Origin: Scylla paramamosain
Lineage: Eukaryota; Arthropoda; Malacostraca; Decapoda; Portunidae
Length of the DNA stretch: 64,000 nucleotides
Direction of reading: 5' to 3'
Assembly (NCBI RefSeq): GCF_035594125.1
Contig: NC_087191.1
Coordinates: forward strand, 1,117,001 to 1,181,000
The translations under genes and the position numbers were made by a program. The notes beneath the pieces are model-generated. The model made no database searches, was not told the origin of the DNA, and saw only the letters and a list, made by a program, of their open reading frames with translations. This document shows, in pieces, positions 44,734-57,580 of the stretch (its first letter is position 1; each line of letters begins with the position of its first letter).

Positions 44734-45410
44734 AAGTATTTATCCACCGATGATTACAGCAATAACACAGAGGAGGAGCGCCTCCTGGTAAGGTTGAGAA
44801 ACTCGTGAAAGCTTCCTCAAACGAAATAAATAAAAAGAATTTATTCTAATCAGCACATAATTCACTGTGCTATGAAGTAGGCTTCTGTCCATTCTAAATA
44901 GAATCTGATGCACATATATTGCCTTTCGAGTGCTTCTCTTTTTCCTTGGCCAGTAAAGTAAAGATAAACAGCTCCTCCTTTGACGCCATCCTTTCGAGTG
45001 ACAACAATGAAAAGCATGACACGAATTAGTAGCGACCATCGGTGTTGTTATGAAAAAGGGTGTGACGAGCCGAGTGCGCCTCTTTTCACTTCCCTCTCCA
45101 ACTAGAAACCAGGAACGCCAGAGCAATATTGAGTGAGGGCCGTAGGTAAGGTGGCACAGGTATATATGAACAAATGTGAGGAGATTCACCGAGACACTAC
45201 TCGCTCACATGATCCAAGATATGTAAAAACAACAACGAAGGAACTCCACTCACTACTGCCCGACACACACCACTATCCTCTCGGATTTACTAGTGTGAGA
45301 ACATACACTGGTACGAGAATCTTGGAGAAGCAGACCGAGAACAATGACAAGACGCCACTTGGAATAAGCAGGGAGGACTCAACCTAGTCGAGGAGAGCGA
45401 AGAAGCAGTG
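44734..45410. other. Unassigned stretch left of the Harbinger element
   Basis: Open frames on both strands (44740-45189 -, 45133-45387 +) have no domain I recognise. It might hold host exons. Confidence 0.35.
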
Positions 45411-45413
45411 TTA
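45411..45413 (+). other. Left target-site duplication TTA
   Basis: TTA directly precedes the left terminal repeat and recurs directly after the right one (52880-52882). PIF/Harbinger elements make 3-bp duplications, commonly TTA or TAA. Confidence 0.85.
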
Positions 45414-45445
45414 TGCCACGTCCACACGGTCTAGCTGTGCCTGGC
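45414..45445 (+). repeat. Harbinger left terminal inverted repeat
   Basis: TGCCACGTCCAC is identical to the right end, then AC is extra on this side, then GGTCTAGC pairs with GGTCGAGC. The right partner is at 52848-52879. Confidence 0.88.
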
Positions 45446-45460
45446 AGAGTGTGCCCTTAC

Positions 45461-45486
45461 CGGGCAAAGTCTGCAGACTCTGCCCG
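45461..45486. promoter_or_regulatory. Subterminal palindrome of the Harbinger element
   Basis: CGGGCAAAGTCTGCAGACTC then TGCCCG reads as a 26-bp near-perfect palindrome centred on CTGCAG, 47 bases inside the left end. It might be a transposase or MADF-protein binding site; that is inference. Confidence 0.45.
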
Positions 45487-46065
45487 CGAAGGTGTCCACA
45501 CGGCTGACGATGGTGGTTAGAGGTTAGTCGGCTGTAAGCAGAGATTGTGAGCGAGTTGTTTAGCGCGGTACGATAACCATGGTGCGCGCCATACTTCGAA
45601 AGAGGATAGCACTTTATAGCATTATAATTGCTGCCTGCATTAAAAAAGAAAAACAAGAGATCACGGAGACATGTCTGGTGCCAGGAGTGGTTACAAAGAC
45701 GTGAGGCATTGGGAAGCTCTGTGACAATCCTACGTGAATTCAGGATGAAAATTAACATTTGCTTCGCAATTACATGAGGATGAACACAAACAGGTTTTAT
45801 GTTCTCCTGTCGAAAGTGGAGTCATGCATACAGAGGCAAGAGACAAATATGAGGAAAAAGCATTGCACCAATAGCACGTCTAGAAGCAACTCTCAGATAC
45901 CTGGCTACTGGGTGTTCCTACACATCACTACAATACGGTACGAGGATCTCCAAACAGAGTTTGTCCATCATCATTCCAGAAACCTGTGATGCTATATATG
46001 AAGTTCTGAAGGATGATTACATGCAGGTAAGCTATGTAGATATCCTATTTACTACTGAAAATGTG

Positions 46066-46229
<164 letters not shown>

Positions 46230-46605
46230 TACTATCAAGTTTCAATACGGAATGTAATTCTGGATATACTGATCAAAAGACATTTCGCTGGCACGTTGTA
46301 TTGAATATAAACAGGCTATTGATAACAACTATTTAGTACAGCAATAATTACCTTAATGGGGCTAAACTAAACACGGATGAGTAGCTGAGGGAGAAGGCAC
46401 GGCCGTTAGTCAAACAAGGACATTATACAGTAAATATGGTTAATACCATATATATTTGTTTATGAAAAATATAACTTAGAATAACATAATTCCCTGAAAA
46501 TTACATATTCTATGTAATATTGTATAATGTTAATGATAAGTAGAGACACCTACATCATTTGCGAAATGACACTTACTTTTAAATGAGTGATAAGAGCTAC
46601 AACTA

Positions 46606-46741
46606 AGTTGGGTTTAGGAAGGGGGATAAAAACCCAGGGAGGAGTTAGGATTCTTTTAATCTCTTTTTAATCTCAAAGGTTCAGAGATTAAAAGAATCCT
46701 AACTCCTCCCTGGGTTATTATCCCCCTTCCTAAACCCAACT
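46606..46741. repeat. Near-perfect 59-bp hairpin (fold-back)
   Basis: Arms 46606-46664 and 46683-46741 differ at one position and are separated by 18 bases. The hairpin lies between 12-bp direct repeats AGCTACAACTAA (46595-46606 and 46765-46776), so it may be a small fold-back insertion with target duplication. It sits in the intron of the Harbinger transposase gene. No open frame. Confidence 0.9.
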
Positions 46742-47532
46742 ACTTGTCAACATGAACAATTCACAGCTACAACTAAATATCAAGTACATATTGCACCTTC
46801 AACAAATTATCACACATTCCTAACTCCTATCACCTGCATATACCACTTCTCTACTCCATTTTTTTTTTCTATATCGGTACACTTTGTGATACAGTCGTCT
46901 CTTCCGTGGTCCACTCCAATTCTGTTTCCCATTATTCGGTCAGCTTTGTCGACGCTGTTAGGTTACCGAGTTTACCCATAAATGGTACATCATTAATAAG
47001 TTTTTCTGCATATATTTTACTGCCTCCATGGATCTATCGTAGACCGTTTGCGACTACAATACCAAAATCATCGTCGCAGTCATGTGTAGATGACAATGCA
47101 TTCGGTTGTTCGAGAGCTTGTTCAATGGCTTTTTATCTGTGTCATTTGATACCCGATCCCTCTTGGTGGGTCTTTTGATAATGGATGGCACAGGAGAGTG
47201 TTCGCGTATACGGGTATTGTCCATACGACAGCCAGAAGTGGATGCAGTTGAAGAAGCTCTGTAGGAGTCCTGTATTTCGATCAGATCGGTAAAAATCTGT
47301 TAAAAAAAAAAGGGGAACATGAATGTGTGCCACAGATCATATTTTTACCTCTATAGCATGTATGATAACTTTTTATATACTTTAGGATAGTCAATGAGAA
47401 CCTAAACACCTGTGCAAAGGTTCGGATAATTCTATTTAATTATCTTCCTACCCTACATCAGTAGTTCCCACCTTCCCTTACCAAACATGCTCCCTCATCC
47501 CTCTCGCACACCCATCCTTCTATCACCTCTCC

Positions 47533-47540
<8 letters not shown>
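46742..47540. other. Intron sequence, unassigned
   Basis: Part of the Harbinger transposase intron. Open frames at 46906-47178 and 47142-47333 have no recognisable domain. Confidence 0.45.

Positions 47541-47541
<1 letters not shown>

Positions 47542-47606
<65 letters not shown>
47542..47606. repeat. (CT)n microsatellite
   Basis: A CT tract immediately beyond the 3' end of LINE family 2, copy 3. Confidence 0.97.
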
Positions 47607-47609
<3 letters not shown>

Positions 47610-47654
47610 ATTGCACATAGTGAGATATTGCACATAAATATTTATTTATTCTAT

Positions 47655-49418
47655 TTATCTATTTTTTATGTAGGAGGGGCACTGGCCAAGGTCAACAAAA
47701 GTCCAGTAAAAAAAAAAAATGCCCACTGAAATGCCGGTCCCATAAAAGGGTCCAAAGTGGTAGTCAAAAAACTGAAGGAAAAGTGTCTTGAAATCTCTCT
47801 CTTTGAACGAATTCAAGTCATAGGAAGGTGGAAATACAGAAGCAGGCATGGAGTTCCAGAGTTTACCAGAGAAAGGGATGAATGATTGAGAATACTGGTT
47901 AACTCTTGCGATAGAGAGGTGGACAGAATAGGGGTGAGAAAAAGAAGAAAGTCTTGTGCACCGAGGCCGCGGGAAGAGGGGAGGCATGCAGTTAGCAAGA
48001 CCAGAAGAGCAGTTAGCATGAAAATAGCGGTAGAAGACAGCTAGAGATGCAACATTGCGGCGATGAGAGTGAGGCTGAAGACAGTCAGTTAGAGGAAAGG
48101 AGTTGATGAGATGATGTCTAGAAGAGCAGTATGAGTGGAACCCCCCCATATTATAAGAAAAGGACACACCGAGGATGTTCAGTGTAGAAGAGGGGGACAG
48201 TTGAGTGTTACTGAAGAAGAGGGGATAGTTGTCTGGAAGGTTGGGTCGAGTTGATAGATGGAGGAATTGAGTTTTTGAGGCATTGAACAATACCAAGTTT
48301 GCTCTGCCCCAATCAGAAATTTTAGAAAGATCAGAAGTCAAGGGTTCTGTGGCTTCCCTGCGTGAAATGTTTACTTCCTGAAGGGTTGGACATCTATGAA
48401 AAGACGTGGAAAAGTGCAGGGTGGTATCATCAGCTTGAGATGAAGTTACAAAGAGAAGGATAGAAGCTATTGGAGGGTAGTTTGAAAATCAAAGCTTTGT
48501 GGCAGACTCTATCAAAAGCTTTTGATATGTCCAAGGCAACAGCAAAAGTTTCACCAAAATCTCTAAAAGAGGATGACCGAGACTCGGTAAGAAAAGCCAC
48601 AAGATCACCAGTAGAGCGGCCTTGACGGAACCCATACTGGCGATCATATAGAAGGTTGTGGAGTGATAGATGTTTAAGAATCTTCCTGTTCAGAATAGAT
48701 TAAAAAACTTTAGATAGGCAGGAAATTAAAGCAATAGAAAAGTAGTTTGAGGGATCAGAACGGTCATCCTTTTTAGGAACAAGCTGAATGTAGGCAAACC
48801 TCCAGCAAGAAGGAAAGGTAGATGTTGACAGGCAGAGCTGAAAGTGTTTGGCTAGGCAAGGTGCAAGCACGGAGGCACAGTTTCGGAGAACAAAAGGAGG
48901 GACTCCATCAGCTTCATAAGCCTTTCGAGGGTTTAGGCCAGCCAGGGCATGGAAAACATCACTGCGAGTAATTTTAATAGGTAGCATGAAGTAGTCAGAG
49001 GGTGGAGGAGAGGGAGGAACAAGATCAGAATCGTCCAAGGTAGAGTTTTAAGCAAAGGCTTGAGCGAAGAGTTCAGCTTTAGATGTGATAGCAGTGGTGC
49101 CATCTGGTTGAAATAAAGGAGGGAAAAAAAGAAAAAAGCAAAGTTATTGGAGATATTTTTGGCTGGATGCCACAAGTCATGAGGGGAGTTAGATCTTGAA
49201 AGGTTTTGACACTTTCTATCAATGAAGGAGTTTTTGGCTAGTTGGAGAACAGACTTGGCATGATTCCGGGCAGAAATATAAAGTGCATGAGATTCTGGTG
49301 ATGGAAGGCTTAAGTACCTTTTGTGGGCCACCTCTCTATCATGTATAGCACGAGAACAAGGTCTGGAAGGTTTAGGTCGAGAAAAAGAGTGAGAAATGTA
49401 CGCTTCCATGCCAGACAC
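47655..49418 (-). pseudogene. Family-2 linker, reverse transcriptase (deleted) and C-terminus
   Basis: The linker SGMEAYISHSFSRPKPSRPC with RAIHDREVAHKRYLS (49418-49330) leads to YFMLPIKITRSDVFHALAGL, ADGVPPFVLRNCASVLAPCL and the AYIQLVPKKDDRSDPSNY block (48960-48755). ALISCLSKVF follows, then the palm A region in another frame. Sequence then jumps from CNFIS (about 48445) to ADDTTLHFS, removing the GVPQGS motif by about 180 bp. The thumb (TSDLSKISDWGRANLVLFNA) has a second deletion before the [10 protein letters not shown] region, where LIRPCMEYASHVW is lost. The C-terminal CMPPLFPRPRCTRLSSFSHP and WNSMPASVFPPSYDL remain. Confidence 0.82.
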
Positions 49419-49505
49419 TCACCTCTGTTATGCGCTCAGCACACAAAGATGAGTCACTGACACGGAAGCAGTAGTCATTCCAAGGAAAATCAGCAAAATA
49501 CCTCC

Positions 49506-50303
49506 TCAGGTCCCCCTAACTAGCAGAGGCAGAACGCCTCTGCTAGTTGGGGATTGGATTGGAGCAATAGGACAAGATACAGATATGAGATTGTGATCGG
49601 AGGAGCCCAACGGAGAAGAAAGGATGACAGCATAAGCAGAAGGATTGGAGGTCAGGAAAAGGTCAAGAATGTTGGGCGTATCTCCAAGACGGTCAGGAAT
49701 ATGAGTAGGGTGTTGCACCAATTGCTCTAGGTCGTGGAGGATAGCAAAGTTGAAGGCTAGTTCACCAGGATGGTCAGTGAAGGGAGAGGATAGCCAAAGC
49801 TGGTGGTGAACATTGAAGTCTCCAAGAATGGAAATCTCTGCAAGAGGGAAGAGGGTCAGAATGTGCTCCACTTTGGAAGTTAAGTAGTCAAAGAATTTCT
49901 TATAGTCAGACGAGTTAGGTGAGAGGTGTACAGCACAGATAAATTTAGTATGAGAGTGACTCTGTAGTCGTAGCCAGATGGTGGAAAACTCTGAAGATCG
50001 AAGAGAGTGGGCACGAGAGCAGGTTAAGTCATTCCGCACATGAACACAACATCCAGCTCTGGATCGAAAATGAGGATAGAGAAAGTAGGAGGTAACAGAA
50101 AAGGGGCTACTGTCAGTTGCCTCAGACACCTGAGTTTCAGTGAGGAAAAGAAGATGAGGTTTAGAAGAGGAGAGGTGGTGTTCTACAGATTGAAAATTAG
50201 ATCTTAGACCGCGAATGTTACAGAAGTTAATGAGAAAAAAGTTGAGGGGGGGTGTCAAGACACTTAGGGTCGTCGACTGAGAGGCAGTCCAACCTGGGGA
50301 CAT
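49506..50303 (-). pseudogene. Family-2 endonuclease, largely intact
   Basis: A 265-codon open stretch with the endonuclease motifs in order: [29 protein letters not shown] (catalytic Glu), [40 protein letters not shown] (GDFN kept), [11 protein letters not shown] and GSSDHNLI (SDH kept). It starts from the Met at 50303; the 5' untranslated region lies upstream to 50585. It is the best-preserved family-2 endonuclease of the three copies, and shows what copies 1 and 2 have lost. Confidence 0.85.
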
Positions 50304-50719
50304 TTATGGTCCCCTCCCCAGATGGGAACTCCGTAGGAGTCCCCAAGATAATTTTGAAATTTTTGAGTGAAGAGTGTGTGTGCTATTAGGTGATTGTAGT
50401 TTTGTGTGGAAGAAGTTGTCTTTAGAGGGCAGGCCGTAACTGCCCCCTTGTGTTGTGAGACACAAAGGGAAACGTTCAGTGAGGTCAGAGCTGGGTTTAA
50501 TGATAAGTTCACAGCTCCCCCTGAACAGTGCTTTAGACCTCACTGAGAGTAATTATCGTTTCGGCAGGTGTCTACTGCCTCCTCCTGTATATAATATTAG
50601 ACATTTATTCTCTGGTAATTGTGATGAATAGTTACAGATACAAATGAAGGATGATATAATGATTCGATGGTTAGCGGACTAGACTGCTTTGACTATGTTG
50701 CCAGTGTGTTGTGTAATTC

Positions 50720-50826
<107 letters not shown>

Positions 50827-51702
50827 GGAGGGGGAGGTAAGAACAGCCTGTCATTGTTATTTGAATTTTCCTATTTACAGGTGCCTATAACCCCAGTGGA
50901 ATGGATGCGTGTGGCACAAGGATTTTTTACAAGATGGAACTTCCCCAATTGCCCAGGTGCCATAGCCAGGAAACATATATTAATAAGGCCTCCACAAGAC
51001 AGCGGGTCATATTTTTTCAACTATAAGGGTAGCCACAGTATTGTCTACTTGCAGTATGTGATGGTAATTTGGAATTTATTTATATAGACACTGGTGTAAA
51101 TGGAAGAGTTTCAGATGGTGGAGTGTGGAGCAACAGTGATCTCTGCCATCATATTGCAAACAACACTGCAGGCTTACCAACAGACAGAATTATTCTGGGG
51201 AGTGACAGAATCTTGCCGTACGTATTTGTGGCAGACGATGCTTTCCAGCTGCAGAGGCATATAATGAAACCATTTCCACATCATAACCAAACACGAGGAA
51301 AAATTTTTTTCATATAGACTTTCTAGTGCTAGACGCAGTATTGAGAATGTATTTGGCATTTTCTCTATTTTTTCTAATAGGTTTATTTTTTATTTATTTA
51401 TTTTTTTTTGGCGCCAATTGAAAATTGAAAAAGTTGTCCTTGCATGCACGGCGCTGCATAACTTTCTCAGACGGGATTTTGCTAGCCACTACACGCCTGA
51501 GGGATTTGTGGATTCAGAGGATTTTATTGGGGATACAGTAACTCCGGATGACTGGCGCGTAGCATCGCAGTTGACTGGACTGCAACGATTGGGTTCGGGC
51601 GCCATCACTGTTGGCAACAAAATCCGTACCGAGTACATGAACTACTTCAATGTAGAGGGCGCTGTGTCATGGCAATATAGAATGCCAAATGTAGTTGCGT
51701 AG

Positions 51703-52682
<980 letters not shown>

Positions 52683-52847
52683 TGTGTTGTTAACTTCGGT
52701 CAGTAATTGAGTGGGTCTGCTCGCACCTTACGTCGTGTCTTTGGCAGTGATGTCTGATCTCTATCCACTGCCCGCAGATAGCGCCGGGAATGGACAGTTT
52801 GATGGTTTGGCCCTGAAATTACCCGTTGGCGAGCAAAGCCTTCGTGT

Positions 52848-52879
52848 CCGGCGGGCAGTGCTCGACCGTGGACGTGGCA
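52848..52879 (-). repeat. Harbinger right terminal inverted repeat
   Basis: GACGTGGCA closes the element and pairs with TGCCACGTC on the left; CTCGACC pairs with GGTCTAG. TTA (52880-52882) follows directly. Confidence 0.87.
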
Positions 52880-52882
52880 TTA

Positions 52883-53908
52883 AGCTTCCAAATATGGGAA
52901 CTCTCTCTACCGTGGACACGGAAAGCCAGGCGACACGTAGCCTCGGACGGAGTCGAATGACTCTTGGCCTAGAGAAGCGTCGGCACGGCGATGACGTGGC
53001 CAGCCAACGGAGTAGAGCTGGCTTCGGAGTGTGCCAAGACAGAAGAGGGAGAAATGGGTAGACAGACCAGCAGCGAAGTAGCAGTTGGGTGGTATAGAGT
53101 TTCCCCCCTACAAAAAGGGTCTTATCATCGAAAGATATATGGTTATCATTAGCTTCAGTTTGCCTGGTGCAAAAGAGGTGGACTGTACGAAGTTAGTAAA
53201 GGTGCAGTGCTAATTATCTGTATCTGGTGCAACGTTCAGATCTAAGGAGCCTCTCCATCTTCAGCTAAACGAAGATATTATTGTGGTGAAATTGAATAAG
53301 AAAAAAAAAAAAAATCCTTCTTTTCCTTAATGCTTTACTTGACAATAAACCCAGCGTGTGTACAGAGGGATTGCTGAAGTTAGCGCAATAGACCAAACAT
53401 TATACGAGTAGCTGCGTGCGACAAGGGGCCAAGCGCCAACTACCGTGAAATGTATTTTCTTCCATAATTTACCCTACTTCATAGAAATAATATTGATGTG
53501 ATCGTATGTCTATTGTGCGTGCAGCTGAGGTCCATTAATCACAGTAGTGTATACCTCATCAACCATGCTATCGCCATCACTGTCTCATTCGGTAAATATC
53601 AGATGTTTGAAGAGGTAGCTGTTGATAATGATGGTTAATTCTAACGCAAAAACATTAGTATACACTATTGTTAATAACTTTCATGTTACACACATGAAAG
53701 TTTCCATAAATGAATTAATAAATAAAAATAAATATATCAATAAGAAAAAAGTTTAATTAGAAGGGGCACGCTAGTTATCTATATCAACAAATGCCACACT
53801 AGCCAGCCCAAACTGTCGTACGGCATTGCTAATGCCAATATGCTTATGTTTTGTGTTATTATAATAAACTACGTTATTAAGGTTCAATTATTACTTATTT
53901 ATTGTTAT

Positions 53909-53953
<45 letters not shown>

Positions 53954-54040
53954 TCTCATAGCAATAGATAATAGATAATATGTGATTTTGAAAAGCAAAG
54001 GCAAATCAGTTACGAATCTTTCAAAGGTAGAAGATAAAAA
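52883..54040. other. Unassigned stretch with a (CA)n tract
   Basis: GC-rich to about 53090, then AT-rich. CA tract at 53911-53949. No gene recognised; the open frame running across the Harbinger right end (52711-53061) is not credible as a gene. Confidence 0.45.
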
Positions 54041-54044
54041 GACA

Positions 54045-55640
54045 ACAGTGTCAGTCAACATCACAGTGTCAGTCAACGTCACAGTGTCAGTCAACGTCAC
54101 AGTGTCAGTCAACGTCACAGTGTCAGTCAACATCACAGTGTCAGTCAACATCACAGTGTCAGTCAACCTCACAGTATCAGTCAACGCCAAAGTGTCAACC
54201 TCACAGTGTCAGTCAACGTCACAGTGTCAACGTCACAGTGTCAGTCAACGTCAAAGTGTCAACCTCACAGTGTCAGTCAACGTCACAGTGTCAACGTCAC
54301 AGTGTCAGTCAACGTCAAAGTGTCAACGTCACAGTGTCAGTCAACGTCAAAGTGTCAACGTCACAGTGTCAGTCAACATCACAGTGTCAGTCAACGTCAA
54401 AGTGTCAACCTCACAGTGTCAGTCAACGTCACAGTGTCAACCTCACAGTGTCAACCTCACAGTGTCAGTCAACGTCACAGTGTCAACCTCACAGTGTCAG
54501 TCAACGTCACAGTGTCAACCTCACAGTGTCAGTCAACGTCAAAGTGTCAACCTCACAGTGTCAGTCAACGTCACAGTGTCAACCTCACAGTGTCAGTCAA
54601 CGTCACAGTGTCAACCTCACAGTGTCAGTCAACGTCACAGTGTCAACCTCACAGTGTCAGTCAACGTCAAAGTGTCAACCTCACAGTGTCAGTCAACGTC
54701 ACAGTGTCAACCTCACAGTGTCAGTCAACGTCACAGTGTCAACCTCACAGTGTCAGTCAACGTCACAGTGTCAACCTCATAGTGTCAGTCAACGTCACAG
54801 TGTCAACCTAACAGTGTCAACGTCACAGTGTCAGTCAACATCACAGTGTCAGTCAACGTCACAGTGTCAGTCAACATTATAGTGTCAGTCAACCTCACAG
54901 TGTCAGTCATCATCACAGTGTCAACCTCACAGTGTCAGTCAACATCATAGTGTCAGTCAACCTCATAGTGTCAGTCAACATCACAGTGTCAGTCAACGTC
55001 ACAGTGTCAGTCAACATCACAGTGTCAGTCAACATCACAGTGTCAGTCAACATCACAGTGTCAGTCAACATCACAGTGTCAGTCAACATCACAGTGTCAG
55101 TCAACGTCACCGTGTCAGTCAACATTATAGTGTCAGTCAACTTCACAGAGTCAGTCAACCTCACAGTGTCAGTCATCATCACAGTGTCAACCTCACAGTG
55201 TCAGTCAACATCAGTGTCAACCTCACAGTGTCAGTCAACATCACAGTGTCTATCAACCTCATAGTGTCAGCCTCACAGTGTCTATCAACCTCAGTATCTA
55301 TGAACTTCACAGTGTCTGTCAACCTCAATGTCAACCTCAAAGTGTCTGTCAACCTCACAGTGTCAGCTTCACAGTGTCTGTCAACATCACAGTGTCATTT
55401 TCACAGTGAACGTCACAGTGTCATCCTCTCATTGTTTGCCAACCTCGCACTGTCTGTCAACTTCACAATGTCAATCTCACAGTGTCTGTCAACATTGTGG
55501 TACCATTCAACCTCACATGTCAATCTTACAGTGCCAATTAATCAAACTAGCATTGTTTGTCAACCTTAGTGTCAATCAACTTCACAGTCCGTCTGTCAAC
55601 CACACACTGACTGTCAAGCTCACAGTCTGTGTATCAACAT
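54045..55640 (+). repeat. 18-bp minisatellite with a 33-bp higher-order unit
   Basis: The basic unit TCACAGTGTCAGTCAACR (18 bp) fills 54045-54190 and 54820-55200. Between these, a 15-bp variant (TCACAGTGTCAACC) alternates with the 18-bp unit to give a 33-bp higher-order repeat. From about 55210 the array decays, with TCTGTCAACCTC variants. Because both unit lengths are multiples of three and lack stops, all three + frames are open (Val-Ser-Val-Asn-type repeats), but there is no sign of a real gene. Confidence 0.93.
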
Positions 55641-55784
55641 CAGTCTTTCTGTCAACCATACAGATTTACTATCAACTTCAATCTACATATCTATTCTTGC
55701 TTCTTTTCTCTTACGTGTCAAGTGTCTGTCCAACCTGTTGGAGTATGCAAACGAGATCCTTATTATTATTGTTATAATAATAAT

Positions 55785-55828
55785 TATTACTACTACTACT
55801 ACTACTACAAATACTATTATTATTATTA

Positions 55829-55865
<37 letters not shown>

Positions 55866-55942
55866 CATTTTACAATTTTTTTTTTTTTGAAAGCTGCTGA
55901 CGATGTACGACCCTGCCAGAGCAGTACAAGTAACAACATCCT

Positions 55943-55983
<41 letters not shown>

Positions 55984-55990
55984 GGCTGTG
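55785..55990. repeat. (ACT)n, (ATT)n and (CA)n simple repeats
   Basis: ACT/ATT trinucleotides at 55785-55866, a T run and a CA tract at 55943-55981. Confidence 0.95.
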
Positions 55991-56524
55991 TTAGGTGACT
56001 ACGAGGACCGGAGACGGTAACGCACGGAAACACCATTATCAACTTTTATCTTTGATTATAATATAATTAATGGGAAAACTCAAGGTTGTTTCAATATTCT
56101 TACTATGAATCAATTACATCAGGATTATACATTTATTTTCACTTGACTGCCAGAGCAGTAATATGACATGGCGTGACCTGCAGTATAGTGAGTCGTTGCT
56201 TGACATCAATTCACTTTCAGACTTGACAAACATTATTCATGTACTGATGATGAATTACCATCAATGATTGCTCTTCTGAGTGTTGGGGGTAAGGTTTCTG
56301 TGAGGTTGACTCTGCTGAGTGTTTTCTGTTATAAGGGTGACATAACTGAAAGATTCACATGATAAAAAAAATAAAAAAAATGAGGATACGTACAATCAAA
56401 ACACTGCCAAGGAGTTTGTAATGTCTTGTTTTACCAGTAACATTTATGGCAATAGTAAGAGTGATTGAGTGAAATGAATAATAATAATAATAATAATGTG
56501 GTAATTGTAAAACCCTAAGCATTC

Positions 56525-56525
<1 letters not shown>
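55991..56525. other. Unassigned stretch
   Basis: AT-rich; no gene recognised. Confidence 0.4.
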
Positions 56526-56597
<72 letters not shown>

Positions 56598-56607
56598 AAA
56601 ATAAATA

Positions 56608-56668
<61 letters not shown>

Positions 56669-56683
56669 TGGTAAGCATTCTAA

Positions 56684-56742
<59 letters not shown>
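56526..56742. repeat. (GA)n, (ATA)n, (GA)n compound microsatellite
   Basis: GA at 56526-56594, ATA at 56606-56667, GA at 56685-56742. TGTGGTAA and AAGCATTCTA occur before each GA tract, so the block is probably a tandem duplication. Confidence 0.93.
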
Positions 56743-56746
<4 letters not shown>

Positions 56747-56959
56747 AGGGGAAAAAAATAGTGGAAGATATCGTACGTCTGGCAGCGCCCTCCCTCCCTC
56801 TCTCTCCCTCTCTCATTAATATCAAGTTTGTGTTGATTCCATCTCACATCAATATTACCGGCAGTGACAGAGTTGATGCTCTTGATAAGGCCGCCGGCAA
56901 CTTGCTTCTTCCCGCGGCTGGCTTGGTGCCCTCACTCTCAGGTGCCCTAACTGGCATTC

Positions 56960-57580
56960 GAACTGTTGCCTTCTGCTAAATCGATCAAGCCTGTGATCCC
57001 CAAAGGGAAGAAAGAGAGTGTCACCACCCGGCACTATGACACCTTTCTCTACCATTGCTACAAGTATCGCCGTAAAAGGACTTATTGTGAGGAGGAAGAA
57101 TGTGCTCATCCAAGCTCCGTCTTGGCTACAGGCCAGTGTGAGGAAGTTGCGGGACTGCCAGACGTGCCGCATTTCTCTTCCTGTTCCCTGTGTGGTTCCC
57201 CTGACTATAACACATGGAACGCCACGGTCTCCACCACCTTTTGATGGCTGACAACCTGGACGTCATCCTTGCACGTTTCCCTGAATTCGGTGGTTGCTGA
57301 CTTCCGTTTGTCCGTTCTTTAATTTGATATGGAACCACCAGAGGCCTAACAGCATCTCCACACAACACCACAACACGTTCCGCCACCATCGTCACAAGCA
57401 CCGTCGGCGGGTTTGCCTCATTTCTCTTGCCCTCTGTGTCACTCCCCCAACAACACACTAGACCATTACTGCCTGCAGTGCCCGGACTGACGCTAGCACA
57501 ACTGTGTCAGCATCTGAACCACGACACCTAGGTGAAGCCCTCGTCCGGTTCCCTCGTCTTGGTTGTTAATGGATTGCCTT
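56960..57580 (+). pseudogene. Two tandem 3' terminal fragments of a LINE ORF
   Basis: Copy 1 (56960-57292) reads SCSLCGSPDYNTWNATV and, in a shifted frame, LLMADNLDVILARFPEFGGC followed by a stop. Copy 2 (57390-57575) reads CPLCHSPNNTLDHYCLQCPD and GEALVRFPRLGC followed by a stop. A Cys-x2-Cys...His-x-x-x-Cys knuckle followed by D-x-(I/L)-x-R-(F/Y)-P-x-x-G-(C) is typical of the extreme C-terminus of LINE polyproteins. The duplication may be two truncated insertions or one duplicated end. Catalytic domains are absent. Confidence 0.5.

Larger units (their letters stand above)
47650..50585 (-). mobile_element. Jockey-like LINE family 2, copy 3 (longest)
   Basis: The 3' signature GCACTGGCCAAGGTCAAC lies at 47687. 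The 5' end at 50585 matches that of copy 1 (28138). It has a 5' untranslated region of about 280 bp, endonuclease, a reverse transcriptase with a deletion, and the C-terminal region. It lies wholly within the intron of the Harbinger transposase. All three copies of this family share the - orientation. Confidence 0.9.

Noticed and set aside
52711..53061. 116-codon frame running across the right end of the Harbinger element
   Set aside because: It crosses the terminal repeat and target duplication, so it cannot be an old gene; no domain seen.
53982..54882. Long open frames of Val-Ser-Val-Asn or Ser-Gln-Cys-Gln repeats in all three + frames
   Set aside because: They follow from an 18/15-bp minisatellite whose unit lengths are multiples of three and lack stops; no start context, splice sites or non-repeat domain.
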